64,000 nucleotides of DNA from Bradymonas sediminis (GTDB lineage: Bacteria > Myxococcota_A > Bradymonadia > Bradymonadales > Bradymonadaceae): positions 2,209,804 through 2,273,803 of the forward strand of contig NZ_CP030032.1 in assembly GCF_003258315.1 (NCBI RefSeq), read 5' to 3'. Numbering within the stretch: the first letter of the stretch is position 1; every line of letters begins with the position of its first letter. A program made the translations under genes and the position numbers. A model generated the notes under the pieces. It was not told the origin of the DNA. It worked only from the letters and a program-made list of their open reading frames with translations, and did not search any database. Below are positions 52,115 to 62,400 of the stretch, piece by piece.

Positions 52115-52852
52115 TTAATTGGCCAGGTCGAACTCCGAGCCACGATTAAAATAATCGAGGTCATCGTCATCAAAGGGAATCTCAATGGGCGCCGGCGCCG
52201 GCGGACGATTGGCCTCCAGGGCTTCGATGAGCTGGCGAATCGTCTTGCGTCGGCGCGAGCCGCAGGCGCGGTTCACGATGAGCTTTAGGGAGGCGTTTCC
52301 CAGGGCTTCGACCACGCGGAACCCGTGGCGCACCATCACCTCGGGGTGAATGAGGCGGTCGACATAGGCGTCGGCCAGCCCGAGCAGGCAGGCGGTGACG
52401 CTGTCGGCGACGGGCACGACGTTGACCGCCATGCCGCGCGAGGCGAAGATCTCACGGGTCACGTTGGGCAGCGGCGTAGCGATGCGAATCATCGGGCGCG
52501 CCGAGAGCGACCCGATGGTCTCGCCCTGCGGCGCCGCCAGCACCAGCGGGTAGCGGCCGAACCCGAAGGGGAACGGGCGCCAAACCTGCACGCCGTTCTC
52601 CCGAATCAGGTCGGTGCTCATCACGCCAATATGTGCGATGCCGTGCTCGACATAGGTGCCGACGTCGGCCGGGTCGATGCAGAACACCTCGAAGTCGTAG
52701 TCATTCTCTTCGCTCAGCGGGTTATCCACCCGGTGCAGGCCCTTCCCGATCGGCGAGGGAAGGTCAAACCCACAGCTGCGAAAATGAGCGCAGATCGCGT
52801 CCAATTCGGCACATTTGGGCAATGCAATTTTGAGTCGTTGCGATGAATTCAT
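52115..52852 (-). CDS. hisG: ATP phosphoribosyltransferase, short form
   Basis: 245 residues, the short HisG type that lacks the regulatory domain. It joins ATP and PRPP in the first step of histidine synthesis. LKIALPKCAELDAICAHF opens the fold; DVGTYVEHGIAHIGVMSTD, RIATPLPNVTREIF and VADSVTACLLGLADAYVD are the PRPP/ATP-binding motifs. The last ~30 residues (PPAPAPIEIPFDDDDLD) are a loose acidic tail. It starts 3 bases after hisZ, so the two are coupled, as short HisG needs HisZ for activity. Confidence 0.95.
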   Translation of the reverse strand: MNSSQRLKIALPKCAELDAICAHFRSCGFDLPSPIGKGLHRVDNPLSEENDYDFEVFCIDPADVGTYVEHGIAHIGVMSTDLIRENGVQVWRPFPFGFGRYPLVLAAPQGETIGSLSARPMIRIATPLPNVTREIFASRGMAVNVVPVADSVTACLLGLADAYVDRLIHPEVMVRHGFRVVEALGNASLKLIVNRACGSRRRKTIRQLIEALEANRPPAPAPIEIPFDDDDLDYFNRGSEFDLAN

Positions 52853-52855
52853 GGG

Positions 52856-53965
52856 TCACTCATGCGGTCGTTGGACAACACAGGTCGGCTTGTCTTTTCG
52901 GCGGCGCGCCAGGGCAATATGGAAGCCGTTTATCGGGTCACTGGGGTCGACATAAATCGCGCTATCATCCGGGCGGCGACTGATGCGCCCCGCCTGGGTG
53001 CCGTGCAAATACTCAACGATGGTGTCGAGCGAAAACGACAAACCCACCGCGGGCGTCTCGGCGCCGAAATGCCCGATAAGGTCGTCGTAGCGACCGCCGC
53101 GTCCGACCTCACGTCCGACGCCCTCAACGACCACATTAAAGGCCAGGCCCGTATAATAACTCGCCCCGCCCAACTCCCCGAGGTCCAGGCGAACCTGGTC
53201 GGCGTAGCCGAGGTCCGCGATGGTGCGCGCCACCGCCTTGAGATAATCCAAGCGCTCCAAGATATTGACCTGGGTCGACATCAAGTCGCGGATGACCTCC
53301 AGCTGAGTCATGCCATTGCGCAGCTCGGCCAGGGTCGCCAGCGCCTCGACATAGACCTCGCGCGCGCCCAGCCCGTTCAAAATCTCGCGCACCGCGTCGG
53401 CGTCGCGCGCGACGATGGCCTGGCCAACTTCGTGGCGAATCCGCGACGGCGCCCCGGTGGCCGCCAATAGCAGATGGGCGGTCCGGTGGTCGGCGACGTT
53501 TAGCTGGTAGGATTCCATCCCGATTTTTTCGAGAAACTCCAGGGCAATCAAGAGCATCTCGACGTCCGCGACCAAACCGCGCGCGCCGATCAACTCGATG
53601 CCAATCTGATTGCTCTCAAGCTGCTCGTCGGTCAACGAGCGCTCGGTGCGCACCACCTGCCCGGCATAGCTTAGCCGCAGCGGCAGCGGCGTCCCCTGCA
53701 ATTGATAAGCGTAGACCTTCGCGATCGCCGGCGTCAGGTCGGGCTGCAAGACCATGAGGTTGCCGGTTCGGTCCACAAAGCGCAGGCTGCGCGCGATCTG
53801 GCGCGCATCAAGCCCCTGCTTAAGCGAGTCGAAATAGTCCAAAATGGGGACCTGAATCTCGCGGTACCCCCAGCCCCCAAAGACCTGCATCGCGCGCGAG
53901 GCGACCTCTCGCCGCAAGCTCATCGACCGGTCTAATGCCATGGTCCGGTTCTGAAATTCAACCAA
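52856..53965 (-). CDS. hisZ: ATP phosphoribosyltransferase regulatory subunit
   Basis: 369 residues from TTG at 53965, supported by GGAG 8 bases upstream; ATG at 53941 is a weaker choice. It resembles a histidyl-tRNA synthetase core without the anticodon domain: FGGWGYREIQVPILDYFDSL, LQPDLTPAIAKVYAY, RLSYAGQVVRTE and GGRYDDLIGHFGAETPAVGLSFSL are class-II motifs. HisZ binds histidine and HisG, giving feedback control. The tail is short and charged. The first ~10 residues lack the usual LPEG segment. It forms the hisZ-hisG operon with the next gene. Confidence 0.95.
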   Translation of the reverse strand: MVEFQNRTMALDRSMSLRREVASRAMQVFGGWGYREIQVPILDYFDSLKQGLDARQIARSLRFVDRTGNLMVLQPDLTPAIAKVYAYQLQGTPLPLRLSYAGQVVRTERSLTDEQLESNQIGIELIGARGLVADVEMLLIALEFLEKIGMESYQLNVADHRTAHLLLAATGAPSRIRHEVGQAIVARDADAVREILNGLGAREVYVEALATLAELRNGMTQLEVIRDLMSTQVNILERLDYLKAVARTIADLGYADQVRLDLGELGGASYYTGLAFNVVVEGVGREVGRGGRYDDLIGHFGAETPAVGLSFSLDTIVEYLHGTQAGRISRRPDDSAIYVDPSDPINGFHIALARRRKDKPTCVVQRPHE

Positions 53966-54360
53966 GACAAATACTCCGTTTTAATAAATTCGATTGACGT
54001 CACGCGTCGTCGCGCACTGGCATCGCTGGGATTCTACAATATGCCCACTCGGAGCGCCCCTTCTGCCGCGACTGCCATTATCGATGGCGCCCTATTACAG
54101 TCCGCGCCTCGATTTGTACAGGCCGCCCCATTTGGGCCACCTTATACCTGAGACTCGGCATCTAATTGGGGATATCCGACCGGCGCTGATGTGGAGCAAA
54201 AATCAAAATCTGCCACTCCCCGGTTCAACACCGCAACTCCTTGCTTTATTCCACACCGGCGCGACCAAAGAACAACCCGATTGGCCCGCGCCGCCCTACC
54301 TTTTTTAGCCGCCCCTATGCTATGGATTCCTGCGACGCGACAGCTTGTAAATGACACCCA
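53966..54360. other. Intergenic region, 395 bases
   Basis: Divergent spacer between hisZ and the RNase HI gene. It contains a TGACGTCA palindrome near 53995, but no assignable promoter, RNA or repeat. Short ORFs on both strands have no domain, signal or ribosome site and are not accepted as genes. Confidence 0.6.
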
Positions 54361-55143
54361 ATGGCAGCGAGATTTCAAATGGCATGGCAGCGCAGGTTTT
54401 TTAAGGGCAAAAAGGTTTACGCTCTGGTCGATGAGGCCGGAGAACTCGTGGTCAAAAACGGTCGTGTGCCGATGAAATATAGCGATTCGGAGGGCGCCAA
54501 AGAATACGCAGCGAGCCCGCGAAACCTGTCGGGTCCGGTCGACAGCGCGGGGAATGTGGCCGAGAAGAAGTCCGCCTCCGCGCCGCGGAAATCGAGCTCA
54601 AAGGCATCTGCCGCCAGGGCCAAAACCCCGCGCGCTCAGATGTTACCGGGAACAAATTCGGCCGCCATTCCGATACAGCTTGGGCCCACCGCCCGGGTCT
54701 CCACCGAAGTCCCCGCTGAATTGCGCGGCTATAAGCCGGTCGAAGACGGCATTATCGAGGTCTACACCGACGGCGCCTGCAGCGGAAACCCCGGCCCCTG
54801 CGGCTACGGCCTGCTGATTCGCCAGGGCTCCGACTACCGCGAGGTCAGCGAATACCTGGGCAAGGGCACCAATAATATCGCGGAATTGATGGCCATCGGC
54901 GTGACGCTGACCATGATCGAGGACAAGTCGGCCAAGGTGCGCATCTACACCGACAGCACCTATTCCATCGGCGTCCTGACCAAGAATTGGAAGGCAAAAG
55001 CCAACACCGAATTGATCATGGGAATAAGAGCGCTGGTTTCGGAATTTGAAGACCTCACGCTCATCAAGGTCAAGGGCCACGCCGGCCACCCATTGAATGA
55101 GCGCGCGGATACCCTGGCGACCTCGTCGCTCAATCACCGCTGA
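54361..55143 (+). CDS. rnhA: Ribonuclease HI with N-terminal extension
   Basis: 260 residues. The C-terminal ~135 residues are a complete RNase HI domain: YTDGACSGNPGPCGYG (Asp137), NNIAELMAI (Glu175), YTDSTYSIGVL (Asp198), KVKGHAGHPLNERADTLA (Asp250). All four catalytic acids are present, so it should cut RNA in RNA-DNA hybrids. The first ~125 residues form a small domain (FFKGKKVYALVDEAGELVVKNG) and a Ser/Ala/Lys linker, which could bind hybrid or DNA; the well-known hybrid-binding motif was not seen. ATG at 54361 or 54379 may be the start. Confidence 0.9.
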   Translation: MAARFQMAWQRRFFKGKKVYALVDEAGELVVKNGRVPMKYSDSEGAKEYAASPRNLSGPVDSAGNVAEKKSASAPRKSSSKASAARAKTPRAQMLPGTNSAAIPIQLGPTARVSTEVPAELRGYKPVEDGIIEVYTDGACSGNPGPCGYGLLIRQGSDYREVSEYLGKGTNNIAELMAIGVTLTMIEDKSAKVRIYTDSTYSIGVLTKNWKAKANTELIMGIRALVSEFEDLTLIKVKGHAGHPLNERADTLATSSLNHR

Positions 55144-55197
55144 ATCGTTTAGTCGCACTCATTACCGTTTCATCTTAACCTAAAAGACGACACCAAT

Positions 55198-56190
<993 letters not shown>

Positions 56191-56274
56191 CCCGTGGCAC
56201 CCAAAGCCGGCGGATTTGCGCTGGCTTTGTACCCGGGAATTTTGCTCATTTTATTTCTGTAGACATCGTTGCTT

Positions 56275-57150
56275 ATGCTCCGAAAAGAACTCATCAAGGC
56301 GGTCAAGCACCTGGAATTGGTCGCTCGACGCGCGGTCAATGATCAGCTCGCCGGCCAATACCAGAGCGTGTTCAAAGGCCGCGGCATGGACTTTACCGAC
56401 GTGCGCGAATACCAGCCTGGCGATGATATTCGTGTCATCGACTGGAACGTGTCGGCGCGCACCGGGGATATGCATATCAAGCAATTCGTCGAGGAGCGCG
56501 AGCTGACCGTGCTGCTGCTGGTCGACGCCTCGGCCAGCCAGACCTTCGGCACCGTGAACCGCAGCAAGCAGGAGACCAGCGCCGAGCTCGCCGCGCTCAT
56601 CGCCTTTAGCGCCATCAAGAATAACGACCGCGTCGGCCTCTTTATCTTCACCGATGAAATGGAGACGTTTTTGCCGCCCAAAAAAGGCCGAAAACACGTG
56701 CTCCGCGTCATCACCGAGATCCTCGATTTCAAGCCCAAAAGCCGCGGCACCGACCTCGCCGCCGCTCTGGAATATATGTCGCGCATCACCCGAAAGCGCG
56801 CGCTGGTCTTCGCCATCAGCGACTTTCAGGACGAGAATTTCGAGATGAGCCTTAATATCGCCAATCGCCGCCACGAGGTCATCCCCGTGCTGGTCGAAGA
56901 CCCCATGGAGTTCGAGCTCCCCGACATGGGCCTCGCCCCGTTCCAGGACCCCGAGACCGGCGAGGTCTTTATGGCCGACACCTCATCGAAGAAGGTCCGC
57001 GAGAACTTTCGGATCGCGGCGCTTCGCCGGCATAATAAGTTGCTGCATACCTTCCGAAAGAACAAAATCGACCATATCGCGATTCGCACCGATAAGAGCC
57101 ATATTGAGCCGCTGGTTAAGTATTTCCGGACCCGCGCCAAACGGCATTGA
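56275..57150 (+). CDS. DUF58 domain protein (vWA-like), Bat operon
   Basis: 291 residues from ATG at 56275. GRGMDFTDVREYQPGDDIRVIDWNVSARTG is the DUF58 core, followed by vWA-like strands LLLVDASASQTFG and RALVFAISDFQDENF. The protein is cytoplasmic, as no signal or membrane segment is present. DUF58 proteins are expected partners of MoxR ATPases, next door upstream; the pair is conserved in Bat operons. Downstream spacing (40 bases to the next start) suggests one transcript. Confidence 0.93.
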   Translation: MLRKELIKAVKHLELVARRAVNDQLAGQYQSVFKGRGMDFTDVREYQPGDDIRVIDWNVSARTGDMHIKQFVEERELTVLLLVDASASQTFGTVNRSKQETSAELAALIAFSAIKNNDRVGLFIFTDEMETFLPPKKGRKHVLRVITEILDFKPKSRGTDLAAALEYMSRITRKRALVFAISDFQDENFEMSLNIANRRHEVIPVLVEDPMEFELPDMGLAPFQDPETGEVFMADTSSKKVRENFRIAALRRHNKLLHTFRKNKIDHIAIRTDKSHIEPLVKYFRTRAKRH

Positions 57151-57190
57151 TCGCATGATTATTGACTCTAAAATTGGAAGATATTTCGAT

Positions 57191-58354
57191 ATGAGCCTTC
57201 GAATCCCCCTCGCAATGCTTGTGGTATTGAGCTGCTTTGGGCTTCGACTCGCCACGGCCCATGCCACCACGCCGGACGCAGGTGCGCCCGAGGCGGCGGC
57301 CGAAGTTGGCGCACAAGCCAGCAACGCCACGCTTTCGCAAAATTTCAACGCCCCAGAGTCCGCCGCCGTCGGCGACCGCCTGGCGCTCACGCTTGAGGTA
57401 CGCCACCCGCTCAACACCACCGCTCATCTGCCCGAGGCCTTTCCGAACCCTCGCTGGGAGGTCGCCAGCCGGGAGCATCAAAGCCTGCAGGGCGAAGCCG
57501 ACATCACCACGACCTTCAACCTGGTCTTCCAGATTTTTCGCCCCGGCGAGACCACCTTGCCCGCGTTTGATGTCACGGTTTTGCAGGCCGATGGCTCGGT
57601 TGAAAAGTTAGCGACCGAGCCGGTCAGCGCCAAGGTCCTGTCGGTATTGCCCGGCGGCGATACCCCCGAATTAGCCGCCCCCCGCAACCCGGTCGCCGTG
57701 TGGACCGATGATTATACGATCTTATGGGTCGGTGGAGGTCTGCTGGCCCTCTTAATCGCGGGCGGCGTGGGTTTCTTTATCAACCGGCGAAACCAGCCCG
57801 AGGCCCCGGCCCCGCCGCCGCGCCCCGCGCATCTCGTCGCGCTCGAAAAACTCAGCGCCCTCACGCCCGGCGACCTGCTCGACAGCGGCGACTATATGGT
57901 CTTCTACGTGCGCATGTCCGAGGCGATTCGCGAATACCTCGGGCGTCGCTACCACTTCCGCGGCACCGAGCTCACGACCACCGAGATACTCGGGCACCTC
58001 GGCGCCGTTGAGTCCGGCGAGGGTTGGCCCAAGGGCATCTCCTACGAGGACGTGCGCGACTGGCTTAATTATTGTGACCTGATCAAATTCAGCGATATGA
58101 CGCCCGCCCGAGAGCGCAGCGAACAACTGCTTCGCCAGGCGTTCTCGATGGTCGAGCTGACCCACGTGCGCGCGCCTCAGTCCGACGCACAGGCCGACGT
58201 CGACGCGACTACGGAACAACCCGGCGACGCACCAACCGAAGTTGCCCCGCGTGGAGCCGAAGCGCCGGAGTCGCCGGCGATTGATGACGCCTCCGATGAC
58301 AGCGCCGACGCCGCATCTGATGACTCGACCGACGCGCGGGAGGAAAAGCCATGA
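57191..58354 (+). CDS. Membrane-anchored BatD/DUF4381-like protein
   Basis: 387 residues from ATG at 57191, preceded by GGAAG; an earlier ATG at 57155 is possible. A signal peptide (MSLRIPLAMLVVLSCFGLRL) is followed by a beta-rich domain (LALTLEVRHPLNTTAHLPEA, TLPAFDVTVLQADG), a membrane segment near residue 190 (ILWVGGGLLALLIAGGVGFF) and a helical cytoplasmic part with EAIREYLGRRYHF and TTTEILGHLG, as in DUF4381. The Ala/Asp/Glu-rich tail is low complexity. Its place between DUF58 and BatA is the usual one. It is a short, single-membrane relative of BatD, which recurs further on. Confidence 0.82.
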   Translation: MSLRIPLAMLVVLSCFGLRLATAHATTPDAGAPEAAAEVGAQASNATLSQNFNAPESAAVGDRLALTLEVRHPLNTTAHLPEAFPNPRWEVASREHQSLQGEADITTTFNLVFQIFRPGETTLPAFDVTVLQADGSVEKLATEPVSAKVLSVLPGGDTPELAAPRNPVAVWTDDYTILWVGGGLLALLIAGGVGFFINRRNQPEAPAPPPRPAHLVALEKLSALTPGDLLDSGDYMVFYVRMSEAIREYLGRRYHFRGTELTTTEILGHLGAVESGEGWPKGISYEDVRDWLNYCDLIKFSDMTPARERSEQLLRQAFSMVELTHVRAPQSDAQADVDATTEQPGDAPTEVAPRGAEAPESPAIDDASDDSADAASDDSTDAREEKP

Positions 58355-59403
58355 GCTTCTCATTTGCCCATCCCTGGGTCCTCGCGCTGCTTATCCTGGT
58401 GCCGGCGCTCGCCGCGTACCTCTTTATGCCGCGCTTTCGCCGCCGCCAGGTCGCGCCCTTTCGCTTCTCGGGCGTCTCCCTGCTCAAGCAACAAAAGCCG
58501 GGCATCAAAAGCCGCCTGCAGCCGCTGCCGGATATCCTCTTTTTGGCCGCCATCACCCTGCTGATCGTCGCGATGGCGCGGCCGCAAAATGTCGAGGTCC
58601 AGGAGGTCGAGGTCGAGGGTATCGATATCTATCTCACCCTCGATATGTCCGGCTCGATGCGCGCCATCGACCAGAGCGACGAAGAGGTCCGCGAGATTCT
58701 CGCGCGCGGAAAACAGCCCGATGACCGGTTTAAGACCGCCGTGTCGGTGCTCGAAAATTTTATCAAATCCCGCAAATACGACCGCATCGGCATGGTCGTC
58801 TTCGCGCGCGACGCCTATCTGCAATTTCCGCTGACCCTCGATTATAACACGATCCTGGGCATGTTGGCCGACCTGGACCTGGGCGATATCGACCCGGCGG
58901 GCACCGCCATTGGCAACGCCATCGGCCGCGCCGTCGCGGGTCTGCAGAAGAGCGAGGCCCGCACCAAAGTGCTCATCCTCATCACCGACGGCGACCGGCG
59001 CGGCGGCAATATCTCGCCGACGGTCGCCGCCGACCTCGCAAAGAAGCTCGACATCGTGGTCTTCCCGATCCTGGTCGGGCGAGACGGCCCGGTGCTGGTC
59101 CCCGTCGAGGTTCGCGGACTCGCCGGCAAAAGCCTGCGTTTCCAGAAGACGGAATTCCCCGTCAACCCCGAGCTGCTCCAAGAAATCGCCGATATTACCG
59201 GCGGCGAGTACTACCGCGCGGCGGACGGAAAGGCGCTTCAGACCCAGATCCACCAGATCCTCGACCGCTTCGAGCGCGACCGCATCAAAGGCAGCGCAGA
59301 TCTTCGGAAACATGAATTATTTCATCACTTTGCGATCTGGGCGATCGTCCTGCTTTTTGCGCAGATGATCCTTCGATACACCTACTTACGCACTTATCCC
59401 TGA
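58351..59403 (+). CDS. batA: BatA-like vWA domain membrane protein
   Basis: 350 residues. ATG overlaps the previous stop (ATGA), showing translational coupling. Two N-terminal membrane segments (VLALLILVPALAAYLF, ILFLAAITLLIVAMA) precede the vWA domain with MIDAS DMSGSM (Asp98, Ser100, Ser102) and later DPAGTAIGNAIG and LILITDGDR. The C-terminal segment is hydrophobic (FAIWAIVLLFAQMIL). This is the BatA topology, vWA outside. Bat proteins are linked to oxidative-stress tolerance in Bacteroides and to cell-surface or spirochete physiology elsewhere; the role here is unproven. Confidence 0.92.
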   Translation: MSFSFAHPWVLALLILVPALAAYLFMPRFRRRQVAPFRFSGVSLLKQQKPGIKSRLQPLPDILFLAAITLLIVAMARPQNVEVQEVEVEGIDIYLTLDMSGSMRAIDQSDEEVREILARGKQPDDRFKTAVSVLENFIKSRKYDRIGMVVFARDAYLQFPLTLDYNTILGMLADLDLGDIDPAGTAIGNAIGRAVAGLQKSEARTKVLILITDGDRRGGNISPTVAADLAKKLDIVVFPILVGRDGPVLVPVEVRGLAGKSLRFQKTEFPVNPELLQEIADITGGEYYRAADGKALQTQIHQILDRFERDRIKGSADLRKHELFHHFAIWAIVLLFAQMILRYTYLRTYP

Positions 59404-59410
59404 GGGCGAC

Positions 59411-62400
59411 ATGCATTTCGGACGTCCTGACAATTTATATTTTTTGCTCTTGCTGGTGCCGATGGCCGTGGCCTTCGGCGGGTTCCTCTGGTGGAAGCGC
59501 CGGGTGCGCGAGCGCATCGGGCACTTTCAGCTCGTCAACGAGATGGCCTCGGCGCATTCGCCGGCGCGCCAGGTCACGCGCGCCATCCTGGTGATGGTGG
59601 CCTTTGCCCTGATCTGCCTGGCCTGCGCGCGCCCTCAATGGGGTCAAGATGACCGCACCATCAAACGCTTCGGGGTCGACGTGGTCTTCGCCCTCGACCT
59701 CTCAAAGAGCATGCTGGCCCAGGATATCCCGCCCAGCCGACTCAACGCCGCCAAAAAAGAGATCTCGGGCATCCTCAAATCCCTGCAAGGTGACCGCGTG
59801 GGCCTGGTCGTCTTCACCGCGGTGAGCTTCGCCCAGTCGCCGCTCACCGCAGACTACGGCGCCATCGACTTCTACCTCGACAAGCTCACCCCACGGCAGA
59901 TGCCCATGGGCGGCACCGCCCTGGCCCCGGCCATGCTCGACAGCATCAAGCTGCTGACCGGCAAGGAAGTTCATATCGGCCCGGCGCGCACCCGCGACGC
60001 GGCCCAACAAGTCCCCGAAGCCGACCATATCAAACGCGCGAAGAACCAGGTCATCGTCCTGATCACCGACGGCGAAGACCACGAATCCGCGCCGCTTAAA
60101 GCCGCACAGGTCGCCAAACAACACGGAATCCACGTCGTCACCGTCGGCATCGGGAGCACCCAGGGCAGCCGCATCCCCATCTTCGACGAGCACGACAACC
60201 TCACCGGCTATAAGCGCGACCAGCGCGGCGAGTTGATCCAGAGCGCGCTGGACGAGACGACGCTGCAAAAAGTCGCGGCCGAAACCGGCGGAACCTATGT
60301 CCACTATAACGGCAAAAACTCGGTCGTGAACGGGGTCACCCAATTCATCAACCACCTCGAGAAGACCGAACTTGAGACCATGCTGCGCGAGAATTATAAA
60401 GACCGCTTCGTCCTCTTCTTGGCCCCGGCGCTCTTGCTCTTGCTCCTGGCCCTATTGCTCGGCGAGCGCCGTCGCGGCGCCGGCCAACTTCTGGCGCGGC
60501 GCGGCTGCGAAGAGACCGACAAGCCGGCCTCGAAAAAGAGCAAAAAGACAGGCGCGCGCCAATCCGCGACGCTGCTTATTTTGTTGGTTCTTCTGGTTCC
60601 GTCCGTCGGCCTGATGGGTTGCGACGACACCTTCCGCAACACCCTGGGCACCGTCGACGAGGCCAACGAACTCATCAGCCAGAACGAATACGCCAAGGCG
60701 CTGGAAAAATACCAGGAGGCCGAGACCGAAATCCCGGCCAACGCCGAGCTCCACTATAACCTCGGCATCGCCCTGCTCGGCGAGAAGAAATACGACGAGG
60801 CCCGCCAGGCGTTCGCCCGCGCGCTCGCCACACAGGACCCGGAGCTGCGCTTTGACAGCCTCTTTAATATGGGGCTGACCCTGGCGCGCCAGGAGCAATG
60901 GAAGGAGGCCTACGACACCTATAAACAGGCGCTTCAGGTCAACCTGGACCCGGCCAAAGAAGTCAACACAGAGCGCGTTAAACAGGCCCAACACAACCTG
61001 GAAGTCGTCTTCCGCAAGCTCTTCCCGCCCTGCGCCGAGCTCGAGGATGACTCCGAAGCAAACGATGACCCGAGCAGCGCGGCCGACCTCGATAAGCTCG
61101 AGAAAAAAGAGCGCACCCTCTGCGGGCTCAACGACGACTGGTATAAATTGCCGATCATCCCCGGCTCGAAGGTCTCGGTCAAAGCGACCTTCTCCCAATT
61201 GCGCGACGAGCCGGACCCCGAGCATATCTTTTTGACGCGCCCCGAAGACCTGCAGCTCTCCATTTTTGACGCGCGCGGCGAGAAGGCCGTCGGCGTCGAC
61301 CAGGGCTCCCACGACGACTTCGACCCGAAAAGGACGCGCGCCACCCGCGAGATCGCCGACCTTCGCGTCACCCCCGAGATGCTCCCCGGCGACACGGACC
61401 AATTGCTGATCAAATTGGCGGCCGGTGAGTATCGCGAGTTTTCTTATGACCTCGAAGTGACCGCGATCCCGCCCTGCCACGCGCTCGAAGACGACTTCGA
61501 GCCCAATAATGACGCAAACGCCGCCGCCGCCATCGACACCGGCTCCCATGACCTGCACCTTTGTCCCGGAAACGACGATTGGTTCCGGGTCGAGATGGAG
61601 CTCGGCGACTCGCTCTTCGTCGACCTGCAGGCAGGCGAAGACGTGGAGCGTGAAAAGCCCGCCAATTTGTCCGTGCGCATTCTGCGCGCGGACACCGGCG
61701 AGGTCGTCGCCACCGAGCGTCTTGAGCCGCCGTTTTTGACCGCGGGCATCCAGGACGTCGCGAAGCCGGGGACCTATCTGATTCATATCGGCGGCCAAAC
61801 CGACGACGAGCAAGGCCCCTATCGCGCCGACGTCTACCACTATGCGCCCTGCGTAATTGGCAACGACCGCTTCGAGCCCAATGACTCGGCCCAGGCAGCC
61901 GCGGACGTCGACCCGAACGCCGAGCATCTTCGCTACCTGCGCCTATGCGCCGACGACCGCGACTATTTCAAACTCCCCGCCCCAGAGCCGGCGGATGCCG
62001 ACGACTCCGACGCGTCGAAGACCGCGCCCGCGCCGAATCCGCAAGCGCCCGCGGCGCCTCAAGGCGGCAAGAAGGAAGATCTCATCTCCTGGGCGCTTAC
62101 CCGCGTGGGCGATGCGCCCGAAAAACCGGCCACGCCCGGCGATGCACCCGTCGCGCTCGCCCTGGACCTGCTGAGCCTGTCGGGCAACCAGGTCATCGCC
62201 GAGGGCATCACCCCGGAGACGCCCGACGCGCTCGGACCGCTCAGCCCGGACGCGCCCGAGATCGCGCTCTTGCCCGACCAAATCGTGCACTACGATAACG
62301 CCCAAAAAGAGCAGCTCCTGCTGCGCGCTCAAGGCCCGGCGACCTTCTACCATTTGAGGCAACTCAACCCTCAAAATCAGAATCAGGACGAACAGGAGAA

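Noticed and set aside
53994-54308. 104-codon plus-strand ORF in the hisZ-rnhA spacer
   Set aside because: Pro/Leu/His-rich product without domain, ribosome site or signal; frame likely open by chance.
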